NCBI RefSeq assembly: GCF_934191625.1
Contig: NZ_CAKPUG010000003.1
Location: 310,001 to 374,000, forward strand
DNA length: 64,000 nt
Reading direction: 5' to 3'
From: an uncultured Lactococcus sp.
GTDB taxonomy: Bacteria > Bacillota > Bacilli > Lactobacillales > Streptococcaceae
In this document: in pieces, positions 20,001-27,817 of the stretch
Layout of the letters: each line of letters begins with the position of its first letter
Numbering within the stretch: position 1 is the first letter of the stretch
Made by a program: the position numbers and the translations under genes
Notes under the pieces: generated by a model
Database searches by the model: none
What the model was told of the DNA's origin: nothing
Seen by the model: the letters and a program-made list of their open reading frames with translations, nothing else

Positions 20001-23000
20001 AGTCGAGTTACCTGTAACTGAGGAGATGACCGGCGCATCCGGTGCAGTGGTGTCACCGCTGTCGGCTGGTGTAGTTCCTGTGGTCGGCGCACTTACGTTA
20101 CCCGCTGCGTCGGTCGCAGTCGCTGTAATATCAGCTTCGGCTCCCACAGAGGCTGGCAAGCTCACGCTGTAGTTACCAGAACCATCTGCTACAGCAGTTC
20201 CAATCACTGTGCCACTTGAATCTTTAATTTCTACGGTAGACCCTGCTTCGGCGGTACCCATTACTGTATAGCCATCCGTCGAGTTACCTGTAACTGAGGA
20301 GATGACCGGCGCATCTGGCGCTGTGGTGTCGCCACTGTCTGCAGGAGTAGTTCCTGCGGTCGGCGCACTTACGTTACCCGCTGCGTCAGTCGCAGTTACT
20401 GCTATATCTTCATTCGCTCCAATAGAACCTTGAGGTAAAGTAACGCTAAAGTTACCAGAACCATCTGCTACAGCAGTTCCAATAACTGCTCCACTTGAAT
20501 CTTTGATTACTACAGTAGACCCTGCTTCTGCAGTACCCGTTACTGTATAACCATCCGTCGAGTTACCTGTGACTGAGGAGATGACCGGCGCATCCGGTGC
20601 AGTGGTGTCACCGCTGTCGGCAGGAGTTGTCCCTGTGGTTGGCGCACTCACGTTACCCGCTGTATCGGTCGCGGTCGCTGTAATATCAGCTTCAGCTCCC
20701 ACAGAGGCTGGCAAGCTCACGCTGTAGTTACCAGAACCATCCGCTACAGCAGTTCCAATAACTGTGCCATTTGAATCTTTAATTTCTACGGTAGACCCTG
20801 CTTCGGCGGTACCCGTTACGGTATAGCCATCCGTCGAGTTACCTGTAACTGAGGAGATGACCGGCGCATCTGGAGCGGTGGTGTCACCACTGTCTGCAGG
20901 AGTTGTCCCTGTGGTTGGCGCACTCACGTTACCCGCTGTATCGGTCGCTGTTACTGCTATATCTTCATTCGCTCCAATAGAACCTTGAGGTAAAGTAACG
21001 CTAAAGTTACCAGAACCATCTGCTACAGCAGTTCCAATCACTGCTCCACTTGAATCTTTAATTTCTACGGTAGAACCTGCTTCGGCAGTACCTGTCACCG
21101 TATAGCCATCGGTCGAGTTACCTGTGACTGAGGAGATGACCGGCGCATCCGGTGCAGTGGTGTCGCCACTGTCTGCGGGAGTCTTACCTGTAGTCGGCGC
21201 ACTCACGTTACCCGCTGCGTCAGTCGCGGTCGCTGTAATGTCAGCTTCGGCTCCCACAGAGGCTGGCAAGCTTACGCTGTAGTTACCAGAACCATCTGCT
21301 ACAGCAGTTCCAATCACTGTGCCATTTGAATCTTTGATTTCTACGGTAGAACCGGCTTCGGCAGTACCTGTTACTGTATAGCCATCCGTCGAGTTACCTG
21401 TGACTGAGGAGATGACCGGCGCATCTGGTGCAGTGGTGTCACCACTGTCTACAGGAGTAGTTCCTGTGGTTGGCGCACTTACGTTACCCGCTGCGTCGGT
21501 CGCAGTCGCTGTAATGTCAGCTTCGGCTCCCACAGAGGCTGGCAAGCTCACGCTGTAATTACCAGAACCATCCGCTACAGCAGTGCCAATCACTGTGTCA
21601 TTTGAATCTTTGATTACTACAGTAGACCCTGCTTCGGCGGTACCCGTTACGGTATAGCCATCAGTCGAGTTACCTGTAACTGAGGAGATGACCGGCGCAT
21701 CTGGAGCGGTGGTGTCACCACTGTCTGCAGGAGTTGTCCCTGTGGTTGGCGCACTCACGTTACCCGCTGTATCGGTCGCTGTTACTGCTATATCTTCATT
21801 CGCTCCAATAGAACCTTGAGGTAAAGTAACGCTAAAGTTACCAGAACCATCCGCTACCCCTGTCCCAATCACTGCTCCACTTGAATCTTTAATTTCTACG
21901 GTAGAACCGGCTTCGGCGGTACCCGTTACTGTATAGCCATCAGTCGAGTTACCTGTAACTGAGGAGATGACCGGCGCATCTGGCGCTGTGGTGTCACCGC
22001 TGTCGGCTGGTGTAGTTCCTGTGGTTGGCGCACTCACGTTACCCGCTGCGTCAGTCGCGGTCGCTGTAATATCAGCTTCGGCTCCCACAGAAGCTGGCAA
22101 GCTCACGCTGTAGTTACCAGAACCATCTGCTACAGCAGTTCCAAGCACTGTGCCACTTGAATCTTTAATTTCTACGGTAGACCCTGCTTCGGCAGTACCC
22201 GTTACGGTATAACCATCCGTCGAGTTACCTGTAACTGAGGAGATGACCGGCGCATCTGGCGCTGTGGTGTCACCGCTGTCGGCTGGTGTAGTTCCTGTGG
22301 TTGGCGCACTCACGTTACCCGCTGCGTCAGTCGCGGTCGCTGTAATATCAGCTTCGGCTCCCACAGAAGCTGGCAAGCTCACGCTGTAGTTACCAGAACC
22401 ATCTGCTACAGCAGTTCCAAGCACTGTGCCACTTGAATCTTTAATTTCTACGGTAGACCCTGCTTCGGCGGTACCCGTTACTGTATAGCCATCAGTCGAG
22501 TTACCTGTAACTGAGGAGATGACCGGCGCATCTGGTGCAGTGGTGTCACCACTGTCGGCTGGTGTAGTTCCTGTGGTTGGTGCACTCACGTTACCCGCTG
22601 CGTCGGTCGCGGTCGCTGTAATGTCAGCATTGGCTCCAATTGTTCCAGCCGCCAAGGTAATACTATAGTTTCCAGAACTATCAGCAAGAGCACTACCTAT
22701 TTCTTGACCTGTAGAAGGATTCGTAATCTTTACCGTAGTACCGGGATCAGCTGTTCCCGTTACAACATATCCTTCTTGAGAATTACCCGTGATATCTGAA
22801 ATTACAGGTGGTGTAGGTAATACAGCAAGACCATTCCAGTAAATATTTGAGGAGCTATCTGAGCCACTAAAAAGGCTCACGTCCAAAATATCTGATTGCA
22901 CAATTGTGCCAACAAATTTTGAGGTAACTGTACCTTGAGTTGGTGATGTTGAAGGAATGTCAATCGTGGTGGGCACATTCACAGTAGTACTTCCTAGCAA

Positions 23001-23870
23001 AGAAACATCGAGTAATTGCTGTGTCAACACACCCGCATCACTTAAGATAGGTGTTAATACACCATCAATTGCTGTTGTCAAAGTAATTTTTATGGGAGCT
23101 AATGTAGTATTGAGTGTCCCAGCTAGTAAGCGCAAAGTTCCCAAAGGATCACTACCTGTAACAGTAACATTTAAATTATTGACTGCTTCTTTCAGATCTT
23201 GCAAAATATTTATTATATTGTTTGCTAAAATTGGTCCAAGACCTTTGTCCAAATCAACAATAATCATTGTTCCATCTGGGCTTAAAGTTGCAGATTGCGA
23301 CCAAGTCCCTTGATCAATTGTCATGACATTTGACAATAAATTTAAATTTTCATAGAGAGCTGAAGTGTCAAAGCTTAAACCTGCTGTACTCGTCACTCTG
23401 TCAACTATATCTGTTAAACCACCTAAAGTAGTATTCAATGTTCCAACTAGTCCTGTTATCAGTGGAACTTGAGTCAAGTCAACGGAAACACTGGTACTTC
23501 CCGTTGCTTGCCCTGGAGTAACCATACCTCTCAATTCAGGCGGAATGACAATAACAGCATAACGTGTACCCGATAAGACATTTGTAGTTACTGCTGAATT
23601 ACCTGAAATAGTAAAATCGACATTTTGTTGAGTCCCTTCGGGATAGGGATTAGCTAGACTTGAAGTCGTATTATTTGAAGAGCTAGTATCCCCAAAGACC
23701 TCTACTCCTAACACAGCAGCATTAGCAACAATAGGATTCGGGAAAAGCGTGTAGGCCCCAGCTACTACAACACTTGCAAGAAGTACATTACCAGTTATAC
23801 CTGCTGACAATAAATGTTTTTTTAAGTATTGACGACTTTTTAAATAATTCTTCCATTTTTCATTTTTCAC
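17091..23870 (-). CDS. Giant LPXTG adhesin with about 20 Ig-like repeats
   Basis: This 2259-residue surface protein starts at a GTG behind AGGAGGA. It has an atypical long signal peptide (hydrophobic core about 22-50) and a unique N-terminal domain (about 55-350), the likely ligand-binding part. One divergent Ig-like repeat follows, then 18 almost identical 92-93-residue repeats (TAPDAPVISSVTGNSTDGYT...) and one divergent last repeat. It ends with a spacer, LPATGE, a hydrophobic helix and RRKKEVK. Repeats come in two flavours, one with SLPASVGAEADI and one with TLPQGSIGANEDI. The repeats form a long wall-anchored stalk. Their DNA is clearly richer in G and C than neighbouring genes. The near-identity means copy number may be wrong in an assembly. 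Confidence 0.85.
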   Translation of the reverse strand: MKNEKWKNYLKSRQYLKKHLLSAGITGNVLLASVVVAGAYTLFPNPIVANAAVLGVEVFGDTSSSNNTTSSLANPYPEGTQQNVDFTISGNSAVTTNVLSGTRYAVIVIPPELRGMVTPGQATGSTSVSVDLTQVPLITGLVGTLNTTLGGLTDIVDRVTSTAGLSFDTSALYENLNLLSNVMTIDQGTWSQSATLSPDGTMIIVDLDKGLGPILANNIINILQDLKEAVNNLNVTVTGSDPLGTLRLLAGTLNTTLAPIKITLTTAIDGVLTPILSDAGVLTQQLLDVSLLGSTTVNVPTTIDIPSTSPTQGTVTSKFVGTIVQSDILDVSLFSGSDSSSNIYWNGLAVLPTPPVISDITGNSQEGYVVTGTADPGTTVKITNPSTGQEIGSALADSSGNYSITLAAGTIGANADITATATDAAGNVSAPTTGTTPADSGDTTAPDAPVISSVTGNSTDGYTVTGTAEAGSTVEIKDSSGTVLGTAVADGSGNYSVSLPASVGAEADITATATDAAGNVSAPTTGTTPADSGDTTAPDAPVISSVTGNSTDGYTVTGTAEAGSTVEIKDSSGTVLGTAVADGSGNYSVSLPASVGAEADITATATDAAGNVSAPTTGTTPADSGDTTAPDAPVISSVTGNSTDGYTVTGTAEAGSTVEIKDSSGAVIGTGVADGSGNFSVTLPQGSIGANEDIAVTATDTAGNVSAPTTGTTPADSGDTTAPDAPVISSVTGNSTDGYTVTGTAEAGSTVVIKDSNDTVIGTAVADGSGNYSVSLPASVGAEADITATATDAAGNVSAPTTGTTPVDSGDTTAPDAPVISSVTGNSTDGYTVTGTAEAGSTVEIKDSNGTVIGTAVADGSGNYSVSLPASVGAEADITATATDAAGNVSAPTTGKTPADSGDTTAPDAPVISSVTGNSTDGYTVTGTAEAGSTVEIKDSSGAVIGTAVADGSGNFSVTLPQGSIGANEDIAVTATDTAGNVSAPTTGTTPADSGDTTAPDAPVISSVTGNSTDGYTVTGTAEAGSTVEIKDSNGTVIGTAVADGSGNYSVSLPASVGAEADITATATDTAGNVSAPTTGTTPADSGDTTAPDAPVISSVTGNSTDGYTVTGTAEAGSTVVIKDSSGAVIGTAVADGSGNFSVTLPQGSIGANEDIAVTATDAAGNVSAPTAGTTPADSGDTTAPDAPVISSVTGNSTDGYTVMGTAEAGSTVEIKDSSGTVIGTAVADGSGNYSVSLPASVGAEADITATATDAAGNVSAPTTGTTPADSGDTTAPDAPVISSVTGNSTDGYTVTGTAEAGSTVEIKDSNGTVIGTAVADGSGNYSVSLPASVGAEADITATATDTAGNVSAPTTGTTPADSGDTTAPDAPVISSVTGNSTDGYTVTGTAEAGSTVEIKDSSGAVIGTGVADGSGNFSVTLPQGSIGANEDIAVTATDTAGNVSVPTTGTTPADSGDTTAPDAPVISSVTGNSTDGYTVTGTAEAGSTVEIKDSSGTVIGTGVADGSGNYSVSLPASVGAEADITATATDTAGNVSVPTTGTTPADSGDTTAPDAPVISSVTGNSTDGYTVTGTAEAGSTVEIKDSSGAVIGTAVADGSGNYSVSLPASVGAEAEITVTATDTAGNVSAPTPGTTPADSGDTTAPDAPVISSVTGNSTDGYTVTGTAEAGSTVEIKDSSGAVIGTGVADGSGNYSVSLPASVGAEADITATATDAAGNVSAPTTGTTPADSGDTTAPDAPVISSVTGNSTDGYTVTGTAEAGSTVVIKDSSGAVIGTGVADGSGNFSVTLPQGSIGANEDIAVTATDTAGNVSVPTTGTTPTDSGDTTAPDAPVISSVTGNSTDGYTVTGTAEAGSTVEIKDSSGTVIGTGVADGSGNYSVSLPASVGAEADITATATDTAGNVSVPTTGTTPADSGDTTAPDAPVISSVTGNSTDGYTVTGTAEAGSTVEIKDSNGTVIGTAVADGSGNYSLSLPASVGAEADITATATDAAGNVSAPTTGTTPADSGDTTAPDAPVISSVTGNSTDGYTVTGTAEAGSTVVIKDSSGTVIGTAVADGSGNYSVSLPASVGAEADITATATDAAGNVSDPTAGKTPADSKVPDTTAPDSPKVTDVTKNPDGGYDIGGTAEPGSTVTIKDGNGNVIASGKTDDSGHFHITLPAGSVKPGDSLILTATDAAGNESTPSHLQIPSETIVPVTFGGTGGQYSTGLPASYAKGVNLPATGETDNNVQTVVGFSLLAFLSLLLTNLRRKKEVK
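17560..22560 (-). repeat. About 18 tandem 276/279-bp Ig-like repeats
   Basis: The block consists of highly similar units that alternate between 276 bp (SLPASVGAEAD type) and 279 bp (TLPQGSIGANED type). Identity at DNA level remains high, including at third positions, which points to recent duplication or gene conversion. Confidence 0.9.
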
Positions 23871-24134
23871 AATCTATCCTCCTAATTAAAAATATTTATT
23901 CAACAATCACTTTTGTTTTCCTCCTCCTTTATCTCTAGCTTTCAAAAAATTGAAAACAATGTACTTAATCTTCCTACTGCAATTATTAGAATGTTGGCAC
24001 TTTTTCTAAAATTACATTATATGAATAATTATAAATGATAAAAATTACTAAATCAAAAAAATTAACTTGGAAAAATTAGTGTTCATTTTTACTTATTTAC
24101 TTCCTATTCTGAAAGAAGCCCATTTGCTAAAAAA
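23871..24134. promoter_or_regulatory. Intergenic region upstream of the giant adhesin
   Basis: AT-rich stretch with the AGGAGGA site of the adhesin. No gene or strong hairpin is seen. Confidence 0.3.
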
Positions 24135-24173
24135 ATGGTAGAATATAAACAAAATAAACTGAAGGAGAATAGT

Positions 24174-24353
24174 ATGCCGTTTGTACATATTGAATTAGTT
24201 GAAGGACGTAGTAAGGAAGCCAAAAAAGCCTTAGCAAAAGAAATCACTGAGTCTGTGATGAAACATACCGGTGCGCCTCGTGAAGCTATTTATGTCATAT
24301 ATGATGAGATGACAAAAGATAATTTCTATCCGCACGGCGAACCTAAACAATAA
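24174..24353 (+). CDS. 4-oxalocrotonate tautomerase-family protein
   Basis: This 59-residue enzyme belongs to the 4-OT/DmpI family. The ATG at 24174 is chosen because Pro follows Met immediately (MPFVHIELVEGR) and would become the catalytic N-terminal proline. A longer frame from 24135 would bury it. GGAGAA precedes the start. Family members are small keto-enol tautomerases that form hexamers; the physiological substrate is unknown. Confidence 0.88.
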   Translation: MPFVHIELVEGRSKEAKKALAKEITESVMKHTGAPREAIYVIYDEMTKDNFYPHGEPKQ

Positions 24354-24354
24354 A

Positions 24355-24391
24355 AAAAAAAAAGCTTAGAGAGAATTCTCTAAGCTTTTTA
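24355..24391. terminator. Terminator between the tautomerase and cyuA-like genes
   Basis: A perfect palindromic stem (AAAAAGCTTAGAGA / TCTCTAAGCTTTTT) is flanked by A and T runs. It is suited to both convergent genes. Confidence 0.85.
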
Positions 24392-24404
24392 TTGTTTTTA
24401 TATT

Positions 24405-25694
24405 TTATTTTTTATTCATCATAATATCTAATATGACGGGATCAGAATTTTGCATCCCTGTAGAAACATAACGTCCTAAATCACGGATACAGTCATCTAC
24501 ATCTTCAGAAACAATTCCATTAGTTGCTGGAATAACTATATCTGCCTGAGCAAGCTGTACTGCACGATACATTGAAGATACAGAACTCACTACCTTTAAT
24601 GCACAAGAAAAACCTGCTCCATCACATATCATTCCTACTGCGTCACCAATCATGTTCTTAATCGCCGTCTCAGCCCTTGCTTCACTTTCTGTTTTAAGAT
24701 AAATCAAGCCGGCTGCTGCTCCCATTGCTGCAGAATCTGCAGCACAATAAGCTGAAAGTAAAGGTAAAAATGCATGAATATAAAGTGCTGTAAGATGTGA
24801 AAGAGTTAATGCTCTAATAAGTTTTTCTTCCCCTACCCGTTTATTTTGAGCATAAACACAAACGGGAACTGTAGCTGTAATCCCTTGATTTCCTGAGCCA
24901 GAATTTGTCATTGCTGCATGCTGGCAGCCTCCCATCCGTGCATCTGAAGCTGCAGCTGTACAAATGACAATCTGCTCTTCTAGACTAAGGTCTGAAAGGC
25001 TTCTATGGTTGAGTAAAGCTTTCCCTATTTTCATTCCATAATCATATTTCAAGCCTTCCGAAGCCAAAGTCATGTTTAATTCTTGTGCCTTTATTAAAGA
25101 CGAAATGCTGTCCAAGTTTTGGCTTGTAGCAAAATCCCAGATTTCCGTAAAACTGCGCTTTTTTAAAAATTCAACACTATCTGATACATGATTCACTTGA
25201 GTTTTTTCTTTCTCAAAAATCACTTTTCCATTTTTCTGTATGAAATAAATTGAAGTATGTCCGCCTGCAATTTTAACTATAACTGTTTCACTGCCTGAAA
25301 CTATGCTAACTTCAACATACAGTTTATCTGCCACAGAAGCAACCTCCGCTCTTACTCGGCCTGACTTGGCAAGATTAATAATTTCCGGAACTAAACTTGG
25401 AGGAATTTCAGAAATGACCTTCAAGCCCGCGTCAGCATTTCCTGCTAAGGCTCCTGCAGCTGCAGCTACTTCTACTCCAGGTTCTCTCGTACCCGGAACA
25501 ATCACAGCCAAAGCATTTTTCATCACATTAGCTGAGACGCGTATTTTTATTTGGTCGATGTGGGAACCACATGAATATTTGCGACAAACTGCTGCAGCAT
25601 ATGCCACCGCTACAGGCTCTGTGCAACCTGTCGCAGGCCTAACTCCTTCCTCCAAAACTTGTAAAAAACTATTTCTAATTTCTTCAGTTAGCAT
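24405..25694 (-). CDS. cyuA: L-cysteine desulfidase / serine dehydratase alpha-like protein (UPF0597)
   Basis: This 429-residue protein belongs to the family of E. coli CyuA (YhaM), iron-sulfur enzymes that degrade L-cysteine to pyruvate, ammonia and sulfide. Visible hallmarks are GCTEPVAVAYAAA (22-34), the ASDARMGGCQHAAMTNSGSGNQG segment around 250-275, and the late ICDGAGFSCALK, which supplies conserved cysteines. A consensus promoter overlaps a cre site, so carbon catabolite control is likely. L-serine cannot be excluded as substrate. Confidence 0.78.
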   Translation of the reverse strand: MLTEEIRNSFLQVLEEGVRPATGCTEPVAVAYAAAVCRKYSCGSHIDQIKIRVSANVMKNALAVIVPGTREPGVEVAAAAGALAGNADAGLKVISEIPPSLVPEIINLAKSGRVRAEVASVADKLYVEVSIVSGSETVIVKIAGGHTSIYFIQKNGKVIFEKEKTQVNHVSDSVEFLKKRSFTEIWDFATSQNLDSISSLIKAQELNMTLASEGLKYDYGMKIGKALLNHRSLSDLSLEEQIVICTAAASDARMGGCQHAAMTNSGSGNQGITATVPVCVYAQNKRVGEEKLIRALTLSHLTALYIHAFLPLLSAYCAADSAAMGAAAGLIYLKTESEARAETAIKNMIGDAVGMICDGAGFSCALKVVSSVSSMYRAVQLAQADIVIPATNGIVSEDVDDCIRDLGRYVSTGMQNSDPVILDIMMNKK

Positions 25695-25728
25695 ATTGTA
25701 CTCTTTTCTTTTTGACTTTTTAATTTAA

Positions 25729-25757
25729 ATTATAGTCTATAACACTAATTATTGCAA
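25729..25757 (-). promoter_or_regulatory. Promoter of the cyuA-like gene
   Basis: On the minus strand, TTGCAA (25752-25757) and TATAAT (25729-25734) have an exact 17-base spacer. The -35 lies inside the cre site. Confidence 0.75.
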
Positions 25758-25766
25758 GCGCTTTCT
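25752..25766. promoter_or_regulatory. CcpA-binding cre site
   Basis: TTGCAAGCGCTTTCT matches the cre consensus WTGNAANCGNWNNCW at every fixed position. It overlaps the -35 of the cyuA-like promoter and lies 32 bases upstream of the coaB -35, so CcpA should block the former. Confidence 0.75.
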
Positions 25767-25797
25767 CAGGTTTGTTACCTGGCGGGGTATACTCTTC

Positions 25798-25826
25798 TTG
25801 CATTGGGAAAAAACTTAGGTTAAAAT
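25798..25826 (+). promoter_or_regulatory. Promoter of coaB-coaC
   Basis: TTGCAT (25798-25803) and TAAAAT (25821-25826) have a 17-base spacer, seven bases before the coaB ATG. Transcripts would be nearly leaderless, and no ribosome binding site is obvious. Confidence 0.6.
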
Positions 25827-25832
25827 AAAGCC

Positions 25833-26531
25833 ATGAAGATTTTAATTACAGCAGGTGGGACCACAGAGTCCATTGATACCGTCCGTGGTATCACTAATTT
25901 CGCGACAGGTAGTTTAGGAAAATTAACTGCTGAAGAATTTTTAACACACGGGCATCATGTTATTCTGTTAGCGGGACGTTTTGCCCAATTGCCATCAAAG
26001 CAAGATAATTTAACTATTATTCCAATTGGCGATACTCAAGATTTACTAGATAATGTAGAAAAATTTCTTCCCTCCGTGGATGTCGTTGTCCACAGTATGG
26101 CCGTTTCTGATTATCGTCCAGTTTATATGACTGGGGTAGATGACTTACCACAGCCGCTTACAAAAGAAAAGCTCATTCACTTCCGCCCTGAAGTACAGAA
26201 AAAAATATCATCAAATTCTGAGTACCAAATGATGCTCTTGGAAAAAACACCAAAAGTTATTTCTTTTATTAAAATGTGGAAACCTGAAGTGCTACTTTTT
26301 GGCTTTAAGCTCCTTTCTGGTGTTAGTGAAGAACACCTCCTTAAGGTTGCCCAAAACAAACGTAAAGAAACTTCTGCTGATTTTATCATTGCAAACGATC
26401 TAGCTAATATCCAAGGAGAAAATCATCTGGCCTTTTTAGTTAGTGAGTCTGCAGAGATTACTCGACTTCAAACTAAACCCCAAATTGCTCAGGCAATTGT
26501 TAAAAAATCCGAGGAGGCACATCATGGCTAA
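25833..26531 (+). CDS. coaB: Phosphopantothenate-cysteine ligase
   Basis: This 232-residue enzyme joins cysteine to 4'-phosphopantothenate in CoA synthesis. It is the stand-alone form typical of streptococci and lactococci, rather than the fused CoaBC. The N-terminal GGTTESIDTVRGITNFATG and the AVSDYRP motif (near 90) are diagnostic. Its end overlaps coaC by eight bases, so translation is coupled. Confidence 0.92.
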   Translation: MKILITAGGTTESIDTVRGITNFATGSLGKLTAEEFLTHGHHVILLAGRFAQLPSKQDNLTIIPIGDTQDLLDNVEKFLPSVDVVVHSMAVSDYRPVYMTGVDDLPQPLTKEKLIHFRPEVQKKISSNSEYQMMLLEKTPKVISFIKMWKPEVLLFGFKLLSGVSEEHLLKVAQNKRKETSADFIIANDLANIQGENHLAFLVSESAEITRLQTKPQIAQAIVKKSEEAHHG

Positions 26532-27075
26532 TATAACTCTTGCTGTTACTGGCAGCATTGCAGCTTACAAAGCTGCAGATATCGTCTCAATGCTCAACAA
26601 ACATAACCACAATGTTACTGTTTTAATGACAAAAGCAGCTACACAATTTATTACCCCTTTAACTTTGCAAGTTTTATCTAAAAATAAAGTTCACATTGAT
26701 ATTATGGATGAAGAGCATCCTGATGTTGTTAATCATATCGATATTGCAAAACACACTGATATTTTTGTTGTAGCTCCGGCTACCGCTGATACTATAAGTC
26801 GCCTTTCTCATGGCGCTGCCTCTGATATTGTAACATCTGTAGCCCTCGCTCTTCACCCAAGCAAAATCAAATATATCGCTCCTGCTATGAATACCAACAT
26901 GTATGCTAATCCTTTAACGATGAAAAATATTGATATTTTAAAATCAATAGGATACAATATTATACAACCTAAACAATCTCTCTTAGCATGTGGAGACTTT
27001 GGTGAAGGCGCACTTGCAGATATTAATACTATTATTGACACGCTGGATCAAGCTACTAAAATTAAGGAAATTTAA
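26524..27075 (+). CDS. coaC: Phosphopantothenoylcysteine decarboxylase
   Basis: This 183-residue flavoprotein of the HFCD family decarboxylates the CoaB product to 4'-phosphopantetheine. It has GSIAAYKAAD at the N-terminus, PAMNTNMY (the PxMNxxM motif) and the active-site-cysteine segment ACGDFGEGAL. The ATG at 26524 follows GAGGAGG and overlaps the coaB end; a longer frame from 26443 has no such signal. Confidence 0.93.
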   Translation: MANITLAVTGSIAAYKAADIVSMLNKHNHNVTVLMTKAATQFITPLTLQVLSKNKVHIDIMDEEHPDVVNHIDIAKHTDIFVVAPATADTISRLSHGAASDIVTSVALALHPSKIKYIAPAMNTNMYANPLTMKNIDILKSIGYNIIQPKQSLLACGDFGEGALADINTIIDTLDQATKIKEI

Positions 27076-27078
27076 AAC

Positions 27079-27660
27079 ATGAAAAAATCAAAAGCATCTG
27101 ATATTGCCATCCTCGCAATTTTTATTGCTATCATGGTTGTCGTGCAAGTTTTGAGTCAAATCGTCTATAGCGTATGGCCATTACCCATTGTACCTACACT
27201 CTTGCATATACCCGTAATCATAGGTTCAATTGTCTTAGGTGCACGAAAAGGTGCTTTCTTAGGGCTCGTAATGGGGATTATTAGCGTTATTAACTCAACA
27301 ATTCTTACCACTCCTTTGAGTTATGTGTTTAGCCCGCTTCAACCCATTCCTGGTACAAATCATGGTTCTCTCTGGGCTTTAGTAGTTGCTATCCTCCCTC
27401 GGATACTTATCGGTATATTTCCTTATTTTATTTATAAAGCCATGCAGAACCGTACGGGGGCAGGTATTGCTGCCTTTGTAGGTACAGCTACTAATACGGT
27501 CCTTGTCTTAAGTTTCATTACTTTATTTTTTGGACAATACACAGGGATGACTTTCGCAGGTCTGATACAGCTGATCATAACAAGTAATTCCATTGCTGAG
27601 GTTGTTATCGCCATCATTTTAACAGCAGCGATTGTTCCTTCTTTAGAAAAATCAAGATAA
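27079..27660 (+). CDS. ECF transporter S component, probable pantothenate importer (PanT-like)
   Basis: This 193-residue protein has about six membrane helices and the ECF-type N-terminus, with a small-residue helix after KASDIAILAIF for energising-module contact. It would bind a vitamin and use the shared EcfAAT module. Position three bases after coaC, in the same transcript, suggests pantothenate as ligand. This is inferred from context; a pantetheine-related substrate would also fit. Confidence 0.75.
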   Translation: MKKSKASDIAILAIFIAIMVVVQVLSQIVYSVWPLPIVPTLLHIPVIIGSIVLGARKGAFLGLVMGIISVINSTILTTPLSYVFSPLQPIPGTNHGSLWALVVAILPRILIGIFPYFIYKAMQNRTGAGIAAFVGTATNTVLVLSFITLFFGQYTGMTFAGLIQLIITSNSIAEVVIAIILTAAIVPSLEKSR

Positions 27661-27664
27661 ATTG

Positions 27665-27697
27665 CAAAACAGACCTCGCACGGTCTGTTTTTTATTT
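27665..27697 (+). terminator. Terminator after the ECF S component
   Basis: The hairpin AAACAGACC...GGTCTGTTT with tail TTTATTTTTT lies a few bases after the stop. Confidence 0.8.
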
Positions 27698-27817
27698 TTT
27701 GGAAAATAGAAATGAAAAATGATATAATACATCTGAAACCGAATTCATTTTTGATTAGGATTTAAAATAAAGAATAACTAATTGAAGCCTTGAAAACAAA
27801 GGCTTTGGAGGATAACA

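Noticed and set aside
17560-22560. Regular repeats as a CRISPR array
   Set aside because: The units are 276/279-bp in-frame protein repeats without spacers.
26443-26523. Longer coaC start
   Set aside because: It would overlap coaB by 89 bases; the ATG at 26524 has a strong ribosome binding site.
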